Under the pieces are notes generated by a model. It saw nothing but the letters and a program-made list of their open reading frames with translations. It was not told the DNA's origin and made no database searches. The position numbers and the translations under genes were made by a program. A stretch of 36,167 nucleotides of DNA from Acidobacteriota bacterium (lineage in GTDB: Bacteria > Acidobacteriota > Vicinamibacteria > Vicinamibacterales > CAVVIG01): the NCBI GenBank assembly GCA_003222535.1, contig QHWJ01000372.1, positions 1 to 36,167 of the forward strand. The letters run 5' to 3'. Positions 1 through 7,459 of this stretch are shown here, piece after piece (the stretch's first letter is position 1; each line of letters opens with the position of its first letter).

Positions 1-130
1 CATAGACGCGTTGTCCAGCCGCGATCGCCGCGGGACTGTTTCCGAGCGGGTTGCGCGTCGTGTCGGCCCGCTGCGCAAACGCCACGTCCGCCCCGATTGC
101 CACGAGCGTCAAGAACCAGAGTTTCTTCAT
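1..130 (-). CDS. c-type cytochrome-like exported protein (N-terminal fragment)
   Basis: Only the first 43 codons lie in the window. The start ATG is at 130-128 and the frame stays open to the window edge. The N-terminus reads MKKLWFLTLVAIGADVAFAQ, a clear Sec signal peptide with a likely cleavage after AFA. The mature part then contains RNPLGNSPAAIAAGQRVYD, a stretch I associate with the segment just before a CxxCH haem motif in small cytochromes c and PQQ-dehydrogenase-linked cytochromes. The haem motif itself would lie outside the window, so the family call is inference. It starts 3 bp after the stop of the phosphotriesterase-like gene and is probably co-transcribed with it. Confidence 0.55.
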   Translation of the reverse strand, partial: MKKLWFLTLVAIGADVAFAQRADTTRNPLGNSPAAIAAGQRVY

Positions 131-133
131 GCG

Positions 134-1285
134 CTAATCGATCGACGAGGACGTTTTCTTCGGCACGAACGCGAGGAACCGCCGGGGGTTGTCGTGCAAG
201 ATCGCGTGCAGCGTCGCCTCGTCGACGCCGGCCTTGCGAAGCATCGGAACGAACACCGTGAGCGTGCGGCCGTATCCGGGGCCGGCGTCCAGAGTCCTTT
301 GCCCCGTGAAGTCAGCGGAGAGCAGCAGCTTGTCGGAGTGACCGGCGTCAAGCAACGCCAGAGCCATCGCGACCTTCTGCTCGTCGGGCATGATCTGCTG
401 TACGGTCGTGACGCGATCGAAGCCCACGAACGCCCCGCGCCTGGCGATTTCCTTGATAATCGCCACCTGGGGATCGTTGAGGCAGCACGTGTGCCCGATG
501 GCCATGCGGTCGGGCTTCAACCCGGTCGACTCGAGGATGTCGAGTTGCTGCAGGCCGATGTCTTTCGGCACGTTGGGACCTGTTCCATAGGAATTGTGCG
601 TAAAGACCGGCACACCCGTCCGGACCGCGGCCTTGCCGACGGCCCGGAAGACTTTGCGCTCATCGAGCGTCAGCTCAGCGCCGTTCGGGTCTTCGCCGAT
701 TTCGCCGAACGCTCCGAAACGACCCTCCGTGGCCTGGCGGACGAGGTCGTCGGCCAGCTGATCCTCCGACCTGGTCGCGATATCCGGCGGATACACACGC
801 TGCATGTAGAAGCCGCCGCTCGCGACGATGTGCACGTTGGTCCGCCGGGCGATCGTTCTCAGGTCGTCCAGCTTGCGGCCCATGTCCGTGTGGCCGCCAT
901 CGACGATGCAGCTCACGCCTTCGGTGCCGGCTTTGTTGACCAGCTGCGCGATCAGGTCGACATTGTCCGTCACCGGCGCCAGGGGCGGCGCCCCTTGCCT
1001 CCCGCCGCGACCGAGTCCGCCGAGGTTGATCGACAGATGCTCGTGAAAGAGCACCGCGCCAGTGCCGAGTGCTTCCGGCGGCACGTCGCGCAGGAGCGTT
1101 CGGATGATGGAGCCGCGCGGCAGGCGCCGTGTCAGCGCGCCCGGTGCGCCGGTTCGTTGAAGCCCGGCGAGGACATCCGATCCGCCTGTCAATGCAGGCA
1201 AAGCGCCCAATCCCGTGCCCGCGGCAAGCACGCGTATCGCATCCCGACGTGTAAATCGCGCGACACCGAAATCCTGTTGCATCAT
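134..1285 (-). CDS. phosphotriesterase-homology amidohydrolase, exported
   Basis: A 383-residue metal-dependent hydrolase of the phosphotriesterase/PHP (amidohydrolase) superfamily. Metal ligands are visible in order: HEH at residues 81-83, Glu195 in FGEIG at the place of the bridging residue, His230 in VFTH, His265 in IGH, and Asp325 in SADF. Glu instead of carboxylated Lys at the bridge is the E. coli PHP-type arrangement rather than the true phosphotriesterase one, so lactonase, esterase or unknown hydrolase activity is as likely as organophosphate hydrolysis. The N-terminus has FTRRDAIRVLAAGTGLGALPAL, a twin-arginine-like signal, suggesting export. ATG codons at 1285 and 1282 are both possible; the GAGGG upstream fits 1282 slightly better. 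It is followed by the cytochrome-like gene after 3 bp and preceded by a good promoter at 1342-1370. Confidence 0.85.
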   Translation of the reverse strand: MMQQDFGVARFTRRDAIRVLAAGTGLGALPALTGGSDVLAGLQRTGAPGALTRRLPRGSIIRTLLRDVPPEALGTGAVLFHEHLSINLGGLGRGGRQGAPPLAPVTDNVDLIAQLVNKAGTEGVSCIVDGGHTDMGRKLDDLRTIARRTNVHIVASGGFYMQRVYPPDIATRSEDQLADDLVRQATEGRFGAFGEIGEDPNGAELTLDERKVFRAVGKAAVRTGVPVFTHNSYGTGPNVPKDIGLQQLDILESTGLKPDRMAIGHTCCLNDPQVAIIKEIARRGAFVGFDRVTTVQQIMPDEQKVAMALALLDAGHSDKLLLSADFTGQRTLDAGPGYGRTLTVFVPMLRKAGVDEATLHAILHDNPRRFLAFVPKKTSSSID

Positions 1286-1341
1286 GTCCCTCGCTCAAGC
1301 TCGTCGCAGAGTCAACACGAGTCCATCGAGTGCTGCCGCGG

Positions 1342-1370
1342 ATGCTAGGATCGGCCGGGCAGCGTGTCAA
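1342..1370 (-). promoter_or_regulatory. sigma70-type promoter for the phosphotriesterase-like gene
   Basis: On the minus strand TTGACA (1370-1365) is followed after exactly 17 bp by TAGCAT (1347-1342). The -35 is a perfect consensus and the -10 keeps TA...T. Predicted initiation near 1335 gives a leader of about 50 nt to the start codon at 1285/1282. This is the best-looking promoter in the window. Confidence 0.6.
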
Positions 1371-1473
1371 CACCGGTGTTGGCGAACAGATGTTGTAGAT
1401 CCACCCTCTCTTGCCCGGCCACCTGGTTCGTGGAGGCCGGGGCTTTCGGGGCGGCGAGACAGCCTCGCGATCG

Positions 1474-3939
1474 TCACGGCTGACGCAGAGCCATCAACGG
1501 GTCGAATCTGCTCGCGCGACGCGCGGGAAGATAGCTGCCGATGAACGCGACGCCGGCGAGGAGCAACGACGCGCCGGCAAGACTGACCGGATCGCTCCCC
1601 TTCACCCCGAGCAGCAGCGACGCCATCGCTCGCGAGACGAGGAGCGACAGACCGACTCCGCCGGCGATGCCGACCAGCACGAGTGAGAGGCCGTCGCGGA
1701 GCACGAGGCGCAGGACATCGCCGCGTCCCGCGCCAAGCGCCATACGCACGCCCAGCTCGCGGCGTCGCTGATTCACCGAATACGCGACGAGGCCGTAGAG
1801 TCCCACGCTGGCGAGCACGAGCGCCAGGGCGCCGAACACCGCCAGCAGGCCGGCGGCGATCTTCACCATCCACAGCGACTGATCGATCACCTCGTCCACG
1901 CTCGCCGCGTTCTCGAGCGGCACCTGCGCGTCCATTGCGCGCAGCTCGCGCTGAACGGTGCCGATCGCGTGCGACGGATCACCCGTGCTCCGCACGTAGA
2001 GCACGAGCCCGTCGGCGTAGCTCTGTCTCAACGGAAGGTACACGGCCGGCTGCGGCGTCTCGCCCAGCGTCTGGTACTTGAGTGTCTTCACGACGCCGAC
2101 GACATGGCGCGCGACGGCTTCGCTGTCGAACCGAAACGTGCGACCGACCGGATCCTGATTCGGCCAGTACCGCTCCGCCATCCGCTCGTTGACGATCGCG
2201 ACCGGCATCGACCGCTCGCGGTCGGCGTCGGTGAAGTCGCGGCCGCGCGTGACGCCGAGGCCGAGCACCTTGAAGTAATCGAGATCGATGGTGACGGCGA
2301 TCGCGAGCGGCGCGTCCGCCTGTCTGGCCGGCTCCCGTCCTTCGATCGAGATGCGACGATACAGGTTCGCCCAGAGCGGGAGGTTTGTCGACCACGACAC
2401 CGTGCTGATGCCGGGGACCAGCGCGACGCGATCGCGCACGTCACGCGCGAACTGCCGCCCGCGTACCTCGTCGTACCCGCCCTGCGCGAGGTTGACCGAT
2501 ACGACCGCCACCTGCCCGGTCTCGTACCCGAGGTCGACCGCGTGCGCGCGCTGCAGGCTGCGAAGAAACAGCGCCGCGGTGATCAACGATACGAGCGAGA
2601 ACGCCACCTGGCCCACGACCAGCGCGTTGGCGGGGCTCAGCCTGCGGCGGCCCGCCGCGAAAAGCGGTTCGAGCTTCAGCGCGCCGACCAGATCCGCGCG
2701 CGACGCGCGAAGCGCCGGGACGACGCCGAACACGACCCCGGTGACGAGCGACAGGATCAGCGTGAACGCCAGGACGTGCGTGTCGATCTTCAGCTCGACG
2801 AAGTTGTTCGCGACGACCGCGGGCCGCGCGGACCACAGCAGATCGCGGCCCCAGATGCCGAGCACGAACCCGAGCGCCCCGCCTGCCGTGCCGAGCACGA
2901 CGCTCTCGGTCACGAGTTGCCGCATCAGGCGGAGCCGCGTCGCGCCGAGCGCGATCCGCATCGCGAGCTCCTGACGCCGTGCCGCCGCACGCGCGAGCAG
3001 CAGGTTCGCCACGTTCGAGCACGCGATCACCAGCACGAGCCCGACGATCGTCATCAGCACGCCGCCTGCCAGCATGAGCAGGCCGCGCATGCCTGGAAAA
3101 ATCGTCGCCTCGATCAGCGGCATCACCGTGACGCTCCGCCCGGTGTTCGGCTCGGGGTATTCCTGTTCGAGCGCGCGCGCGATGGTTTTCAGATTTGCCT
3201 CCGCCTGCGCGATCGTGACGCCGGGCTTGAGCCGTCCCGCCGTGCTGAACACGATCGCGGCGCGTTCGTCGAGCCAGCTGCCCGACTGCCGCGGCTGCAG
3301 CTGCGCCGACATCATCGCCGGCAGCCACAGCTCGGGGCCGAACATCGACGTCACGCCCTTGAATCCTTCCGGCGCGACGCCGACGATCGTGAAGCTCAGC
3401 CGGTTGAGCGCGATGGTGAGGCCAATCGCATCGGGCCGCCCGGCGAACCGGCGCTGCCACAATCCGTACCCGATCACCGCGACGGGATGCGTGCCTGGCG
3501 TGCGATCCTCGTCAGGCGCGAAGAAGCGCCCGGCGGCCGGGCGCACGCCGAGCACATCGAAATAGTTGCCGGTCACGAGCTGCGCGAAAACGCGCTGCGG
3601 CTCCTGGCCGGTCGTGAGGGCGAGGGGGAGCGGCGGCGAGTAGCCGGCGACGTCCGTCAGCACCGAATTGCGCGCCCTGAAATCCCTGAGGTTCGGATAC
3701 GAGAGCGGCAGCAGATTGCCGAACTGCGTCGCGTTCCGGCTCGCCACCGTGAGCACGGCCACGAGCTCGGACGGCCGCGCGACGGGAAGCGGGTTCAGGA
3801 ACAGCGTGTTGAGCAGCGTGAAGATGGTCGTGTTCGCCCCGATCCCGATGGCGAGCGACACGATCGCGGCGACCGTGAAGGCCGGCATTTTCATCAGCGT
3901 GCGGACCGAATAGCGAACGTCCTGCCAGATGGTGTCCAT
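1474..3939 (-). CDS. ADOP-family MacB/FtsX-like ABC permease
   Basis: An 821-residue permease with the acidobacterial duplicated orphan permease layout. The start is DIWQDVRYSVRTLMK-like (MDTIWQDVRYSVRTLMK), then a first membrane helix at about residues 22-45 and a MacB_PCD periplasmic domain. A first FtsX domain lies at about 290-410 (SNVANLLLARAAARRQELAMR), then a second MacB_PCD, and a second FtsX at about 690-815 ending in LPARRASRFDPLMALR. These are the duplicated halves expected of the family. No ATPase partner is encoded beside it, as is usual for ADOPs. ATG 3939 was chosen because GAGGAG sits just upstream; the frame continues further upstream only through repeat DNA. The gene is last in a same-strand run after a response regulator and kinase, which suggests the two-component system controls it. 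The transported substrate is unknown. Confidence 0.93.
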   Translation of the reverse strand: MDTIWQDVRYSVRTLMKMPAFTVAAIVSLAIGIGANTTIFTLLNTLFLNPLPVARPSELVAVLTVASRNATQFGNLLPLSYPNLRDFRARNSVLTDVAGYSPPLPLALTTGQEPQRVFAQLVTGNYFDVLGVRPAAGRFFAPDEDRTPGTHPVAVIGYGLWQRRFAGRPDAIGLTIALNRLSFTIVGVAPEGFKGVTSMFGPELWLPAMMSAQLQPRQSGSWLDERAAIVFSTAGRLKPGVTIAQAEANLKTIARALEQEYPEPNTGRSVTVMPLIEATIFPGMRGLLMLAGGVLMTIVGLVLVIACSNVANLLLARAAARRQELAMRIALGATRLRLMRQLVTESVVLGTAGGALGFVLGIWGRDLLWSARPAVVANNFVELKIDTHVLAFTLILSLVTGVVFGVVPALRASRADLVGALKLEPLFAAGRRRLSPANALVVGQVAFSLVSLITAALFLRSLQRAHAVDLGYETGQVAVVSVNLAQGGYDEVRGRQFARDVRDRVALVPGISTVSWSTNLPLWANLYRRISIEGREPARQADAPLAIAVTIDLDYFKVLGLGVTRGRDFTDADRERSMPVAIVNERMAERYWPNQDPVGRTFRFDSEAVARHVVGVVKTLKYQTLGETPQPAVYLPLRQSYADGLVLYVRSTGDPSHAIGTVQRELRAMDAQVPLENAASVDEVIDQSLWMVKIAAGLLAVFGALALVLASVGLYGLVAYSVNQRRRELGVRMALGAGRGDVLRLVLRDGLSLVLVGIAGGVGLSLLVSRAMASLLLGVKGSDPVSLAGASLLLAGVAFIGSYLPARRASRFDPLMALRQP

Positions 3940-4103
3940 GATGCTCCTCGCTCGGCTGAAGCCTTCGCGCTCCATCGGTTCAGGCGGCTCGGCTGAGGAG
4001 CCTGTGAACAAATCACGACGCAGAAACCGCGGAACCCGCAAAGAAAAATGCCCTTGAGTTTTTCTGCGTATTCTGCGAGTTCTGCGTTTAACGTCGTATT
4101 TCT
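3940..4103. repeat. repeat-filled gap between kinase and ADOP genes
   Basis: This 164-bp gap has no gene. It contains GGCTGAAGCC (3954-3963), part of the GAGCGCGAAGGCTTCAGCC family in reverse orientation. It also holds an imperfect inverted tract from about 4018 to 4088 built from CGCAGAAA and TTTCTGCG words with a Phe/Lys-type AAA/TTT core. A second GAAGCCTTCGCGCTCC copy overlaps the kinase 3' end at about 4114-4131. Confidence 0.7.
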
Positions 4104-5243
4104 TCACAAGCTCTGAAGCCTTCGCGCTCCATGCGATGTCGGCAGCGTGAATGCGATCGTCGTGCCGCGGCCGGGCTCGCTCGACGCGTGAATCTCGCCG
4201 CCGTGCGCGGCGACGAGGTTCCGCGCAATGGTCAACCCGAGTCCCGACCCTCGCGACCCGGATCCCTTGTAGAAGCGGTCGAACGCGCGCGCGATGGCCT
4301 CCGGCGTCATGCCGCTTCCGGTGTCGCTGACGTCGACGGACAGGGCACCGCTCGGACGCGGCGCGACGCGCACGCCGACCGATCCGCCAGGCGGCGTGTG
4401 GCGCAGCGCGTTCGACAGCAGATTCGTGATCACCTCGCGGATCCGCACCGGGTCGATCTCGATCGGCGGCAGATCGTCCGGCGCGTCGACTTCGAGCGTC
4501 ACGTGCCGCGCGGTCGCGTCGGCGCCGAACGAGCCGGCGACCTCGCGCGCCAGGCCGCCGAGATCGATCGGCTCGGTCTGCAGCTTCAGCGCGCCGCTTT
4601 CCGACAAGGCCAATGTCCGCAGGTCCTCGATGAGGCGAGACAGCACGTGCGTCTCCTCGAGGAGCTGCTGCAGCTGGCCCTCGTCGCGCGGATAGACGCC
4701 GTCGAGCAGCCCTTCGAGCTTGCCCTGCATCACGGTCAGCGGCGTCCGCAGCTCGTGCGCCACGTCGGCCATCAGATCCCGGCGCAGGCGATCGTGATTC
4801 CCGAGCCGCTCGGTCATCGCGTTGAATGCGCGCGCGAGCGCGCGGATCGGCGGCGGTCCGTATTCAGCCACGCGAGTCGAATAATCGCCGGCGGCCACGC
4901 GATCGGCCGCCTCCATCACGGCGGCAAGCGGCACGCCCACGCGCCGCAGCGTACGCGCGAGCGTCACCATCGCGACGACCGCGACAGCGAAGCCGCCGCC
5001 GAGCAGAATCACCGCGGCGCCACGTTGAGATGACGCGACGATGCCGACAGTCGTGGCGGCGAGCCACGCGAGCGCCAGCACACCGCACACGGCGAACAGC
5101 AGCATCGCCACGGCCAGCCAGACGAACCGCCGGAAGAACCGGACACGGGTCACGTATCCGCGCTGCACGGGACCGCGAGACGGCCACGCCTCGTTGTCGG
5201 GCCACCACGGCGGCCTGCACGGTGGGCCGAATGGTCTTCGCAT
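4104..5243 (-). CDS. sensor histidine kinase (HAMP-HisKA-HATPase)
   Basis: A 379-residue membrane sensor kinase. Two membrane helices are at about residues 40-65 and 75-97, separated by only a short loop, so the sensor part is minimal. HAMP is at about 97-148. The HisKA H-box MADVAHELRTPL has the phosphoacceptor at His163. The ATPase domain shows N-box NLLSNALRHTP, G1 DTGSGM and G2 GSGLGLTIA. ATG 5243 is preferred because AGGAGA lies 5 nt upstream; a longer frame reading to 5339 is encoded by repeat DNA and is rejected. The C-terminal tail GARRLQSL and the TGA stop are encoded by a copy of the GAGCGCGAAGGCTTCAG repeat, so the original end may have been replaced. It is downstream of its response regulator, with a 289-bp gap filled by a tandem duplication. 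Confidence 0.93.
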   Translation of the reverse strand: MRRPFGPPCRPPWWPDNEAWPSRGPVQRGYVTRVRFFRRFVWLAVAMLLFAVCGVLALAWLAATTVGIVASSQRGAAVILLGGGFAVAVVAMVTLARTLRRVGVPLAAVMEAADRVAAGDYSTRVAEYGPPPIRALARAFNAMTERLGNHDRLRRDLMADVAHELRTPLTVMQGKLEGLLDGVYPRDEGQLQQLLEETHVLSRLIEDLRTLALSESGALKLQTEPIDLGGLAREVAGSFGADATARHVTLEVDAPDDLPPIEIDPVRIREVITNLLSNALRHTPPGGSVGVRVAPRPSGALSVDVSDTGSGMTPEAIARAFDRFYKGSGSRGSGLGLTIARNLVAAHGGEIHASSEPGRGTTIAFTLPTSHGARRLQSL

Positions 5244-5512
5244 CCAGTCTCCTGCGCGTGACGCTTCTGTACACCGCTCGTCCTGAGCTTGCCGAAGGAC
5301 GAGCCGCCAACAGGGCTCATGGTTCGACAGGCTCACCATGAGCGTTCGACCGGCTCACCATGAGCGTGCACTGGTCTTCGCCTCGAGTCTCCTGTGCGTG
5401 CCGCTTCTGTACTCCGCTCGTCCTGAGCTTGTCGAAGGACGAGCCGCCAACGGGGCTCATGGTTCGACAGGCTCACCATGAGCGTTCGACAGGCTCACCA
5501 TGAGCGTGCATA
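5233..5512. repeat. 140-bp tandem duplication carrying core-conserved hairpins
   Basis: Two adjacent copies with period 140 bp, 5233-5372 and 5373-5512, differ at a handful of positions. Each copy has a hairpin with arms GCTCGTCCT/AGGACGAGC around GAGCTTGYCGA (5276-5304 and 5416-5444), and one with arms GCTCATGGT/ACCATGAGC around TCGACAGGCTC (5315-5343 and 5455-5483). The first copy contains the kinase ribosome-binding site and start codon; in the second copy the matching CAT (start complement) has become CCT, so that start is dead. Confidence 0.9.
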
Positions 5513-5532
5513 GGGACATCGCGCTCACCACA

Positions 5533-6210
5533 CTAGTCCGCGAACTTGTAGCCCACGCCGTGCACCGTCAGCACGTAGCGCGGATTCCGGGGATCGGGTT
5601 CGAGCTTGCGCCGCACGTTCTTGACGTGCGCGTCGATCGCGCGGTCGAACGACTCCACCTCCACGCCTCGAATCGCGTCGAGCAGCTGCGCGCGGGTGAA
5701 GACCCGCCCGGGCTGGCTCGCGAGCGTCGCGAGCAGCTCGAACTCGGTCGAGGTGAGATCGATCGACTGCGCGCCCACGCTCGCCTGCATCCGCCGTTTG
5801 TCGAGCGTGACCTCGCCCGCGCGAATGATGTCGCCGCGCTCGGGCGCCGCATCGATGCGGCGGAAGACGGCTCGCACGCGCGCCACGAGCTCCTTCGGGC
5901 TGAACGGCTTGGTCACGTAATCGTCCGCCCCGAGCTCCAGCCCGATCAGCTTGTCGCTCTCGTCCACGCGCGCCGTCAGCATGATGATCGGCACGCTGGA
6001 CTGCCGGCGCAGTGTCCGCGTGACGTCGAGGCCGTCCACGTGCGGCAGTCCCAGGTCGAGGACGATGAGATCGGGACGCCTGGACCGTGCGAAGGCGAGC
6101 GCGTCGGCGCCGCTGCCGGCGGTCGTGACCTTGAATCCGGCGCGCTCGAGATAGTCCCGCGCGATCTCCGCGATCCGCGGCTCATCGTCCACGACCAGGA
6201 TGTGCTTCAC
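5533..6210 (-). CDS. OmpR/PhoB-family response regulator
   Basis: A 225-residue DNA-binding response regulator. The receiver domain begins VKHILVVDDEP, with acidic pocket Asp8/Asp9, phosphoacceptor Asp52 in VLDLGLPHVDG, the Thr in MLTA and Lys101 in VTKPF. The winged-helix effector spans about residues 130-222 with the typical LTSTEFELLATLASQPGRVF and DAHVKNVRRKLEPDP segments. The GTG at 6210 gives the normal family start and length; the frame upstream of it runs only through GAAGTCGGAAGT-type repeat DNA, which may also supply the GGAAG ribosome-binding site. It lies between the small membrane protein gene (43 bp upstream) and the kinase, and probably controls this cluster, including the ADOP permease. 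Confidence 0.93.
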   Translation of the reverse strand: MKHILVVDDEPRIAEIARDYLERAGFKVTTAGSGADALAFARSRRPDLIVLDLGLPHVDGLDVTRTLRRQSSVPIIMLTARVDESDKLIGLELGADDYVTKPFSPKELVARVRAVFRRIDAAPERGDIIRAGEVTLDKRRMQASVGAQSIDLTSTEFELLATLASQPGRVFTRAQLLDAIRGVEVESFDRAIDAHVKNVRRKLEPDPRNPRYVLTVHGVGYKFAD

Positions 6211-6300
6211 GTCAAACTTCCGACTTCCGACTTCAGACTTCCGACCTTCGACTTCAGACCTGAGACTTGAGACTTGAGACTTCAGGTTTTGTCCCCTGCT
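6211..6300. repeat. heptad-like GAGACTT/GAAGTCGG tract
   Basis: A low-complexity run of related 7-9 bp words (CTTCCGACTTCAGA and TGAGACTTGAGACTT on the plus strand). It lies between the response regulator and the small membrane protein gene, overlaps the 3' end of the latter and abuts the GTG start of the former. The same word family recurs at 22218-22252 and 26855-26945. Confidence 0.75.
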
Positions 6301-6637
6301 GCGCGTGCGCGCGGCGATGCCACTCATCGAGCTCGGGCGCAACACCGCCGCAGCCGTGCACCCGCCCCCGCCACGCTCCACGCCAGAATAGTCCGCGCGC
6401 GACAAAGAGCCAGAACAGGATGAACAGGAACGGGAAGAACGGGAAGAACCCGAAGCCGAACCCCCACGGCCCGGGCCATATGACGACCGGTACGCCGGTG
6501 CCTGGAGCGGCGGCGACCCGGCCGCTCTCGGCGATGCCGTGCGACACGCCGAGGTTGTACGTATAGAGACCGGCGGCGGCGAGCATCGCGACCATCAACA
6601 ATCCTGTCAGCCAGCGGAATGCGAATCGGCTCCCCAT
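6254..6637 (-). CDS. small two-helix membrane protein of unknown function
   Basis: A 127-residue protein, start ATG 6637 with GAGGAGG a few bases upstream. An N-terminal hydrophobic helix (residues about 9-30, LTGLLMVAMLAAAGLYTYNLG) is followed by a Gly/Pro-rich segment. Next is a strongly aromatic helix, FGFGFFPFFPFLFILFWLF, and then a basic Arg/Trp/Gly-rich tail. I do not recognise a named family. Small proteins with an FFPFF-type helix next to OmpR-type regulators are something I have seen in other soil bacteria, but that is memory, not a test. The last residues (VSSLKSQV) and the stop are encoded by the heptad-like repeat, so the natural C-terminus may be altered. It is first in the run small protein, regulator, kinase, ADOP permease, and may be a sensor partner. 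Confidence 0.75.
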   Translation of the reverse strand: MGSRFAFRWLTGLLMVAMLAAAGLYTYNLGVSHGIAESGRVAAAPGTGVPVVIWPGPWGFGFGFFPFFPFLFILFWLFVARGLFWRGAWRGRVHGCGGVAPELDEWHRRAHAQQGTKPEVSSLKSQV

Positions 6638-6747
6638 GATGTCCTCCTCAGAAATCACGTCTGGAGTGAGTGTCGCAACCGATGATGAAGGAATTATGAA
6701 GATGTCGAGAATGAAGTGGGCGGGGCGGTGATCGTGCGCGCAGGCGG

Positions 6748-6775
6748 TAGACAACCGGTCAACTATTAATATAGT
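6748..6775 (+). promoter_or_regulatory. candidate promoter for the first DinB-fold gene
   Basis: TAGACA (6748-6753) and TATAGT (6770-6775) are separated by 16 bp in an A/T-rich patch (AACTATTAATATAGT) that stands out in the divergent gap 6638-6842. Predicted initiation near 6782 gives a leader of about 60 nt ending in AGGAGG. The gap must also hold the promoter of the leftward regulator cluster, which I could not place. Confidence 0.4.
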
Positions 6776-6842
6776 CTCCGGCGCTTGGTGCTCGCGGACG
6801 CACCTGTCGCATCACGCGACTACCGGTGAGAGGAGGATCATG

Positions 6843-7367
6843 ATGGCGACCAACGAACTGCAGCAATTCATCGACGTGTGGGACAAGGAGGCACAAAAGA
6901 CGGCGGATCTGCTCCGCGCATTGCCGCGCGAACAATACGACTTCCGGCCTGACCCCGCGGGACGCTCACTGGGTGAGCTCGCGTGGCACCTGGCCGAGGG
7001 TGACGCGTACGTCACATTTGGAATCGAGCAGGGCCAAATGGCCCCAGAGACAAGGCCCCCGGGAATCGAACGGCCACGGAAGATTGAGGACCTGGCCCCC
7101 GCCTTCGAGCGAGTCCATAAAGACGCCCTTGGACGGGTGCGCAAGCTGAAGCTGGAGGATCTGGATCGACAACTGGCCTTCTTCGGGATGGGGCCGGTCG
7201 CCGTTCGGGATCTGCTGTGGAACATGATCCTGCTTCACACCGTTCATCACCGGGGCCAGCTGGCGTTGATGTGCCGGCTCGCTGGAGGCCGTCCGACCGG
7301 TCTCTACGGGCCAACTCGTGAAGAGATGCCGTTGCCCAAGCCGAAGAGCTTCGCTGTCGGGAGCTGA
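6843..7367 (+). CDS. DinB-fold (YfiT-like) putative metalloenzyme
   Basis: A protein of 174 residues with the DinB four-helix-bundle pattern. The first metal His is in LGELAWHLAEGD and the closing pair is in LLHTVHHRGQLALM. Family members include thiol-S-transferases and many uncharacterised proteins, so the reaction is not assignable. ATG codons at 6840 and 6843 are adjacent; AGGAGG at 6831-6836 is spaced better from 6843. It converges on a second DinB-fold gene with a hairpin in the 92-bp gap between them. Confidence 0.88.
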   Translation: MATNELQQFIDVWDKEAQKTADLLRALPREQYDFRPDPAGRSLGELAWHLAEGDAYVTFGIEQGQMAPETRPPGIERPRKIEDLAPAFERVHKDALGRVRKLKLEDLDRQLAFFGMGPVAVRDLLWNMILLHTVHHRGQLALMCRLAGGRPTGLYGPTREEMPLPKPKSFAVGS

Positions 7368-7459
7368 CGCGCAGGAAGGGGCCTGTTCCTGAGTGTGTCG
7401 AAGGATGATCCTTCCGCTCGGGACAGGCCCTTCGACACATCGGCTCAGGACAGACCGCG
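7368..7459. terminator. shared hairpin between convergent DinB genes
   Basis: The whole gap between the two stop codons is an imperfect inverted repeat. CCTGAGTGTGTCGAAGG pairs with CCTTCGACACATCGGCTCAGG across a loop of about 25 nt, and GCCTGT/ACAGGC nests inside. No U-run follows, so intrinsic termination is only inferred from position. The core matches the GAGCYTGTCGA family seen at 5276-5483. Confidence 0.5.

Noticed and set aside
1969-3996. Very long open frame on the plus strand opposite the ADOP permease
   Set aside because: Arg/Asp/Glu/His-rich composition typical of the antisense of a high-GC gene; the minus-strand frame has clear MacB/FtsX domains. The same applies to long antisense frames at 11-1348, 26943-28928 and 31796-33784.
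5244-5339. N-terminal extension of the histidine kinase
   Set aside because: The extra codons are the translated hairpin repeat of the tandem duplication; AGGAGA with ATG 5243 gives a normal kinase.
6211-6405. N-terminal extension of the response regulator
   Set aside because: The extra residues (SQVSSLRSEVEGRKSEVG) are the heptad-like repeat in translation, and the receiver domain starts at the GTG 6210.
7380-7455. REP/BIME or attachment site
   Set aside because: The inverted repeat is a member of the core-conserved hairpin family without flanking integrase or direct repeats of an inserted element.
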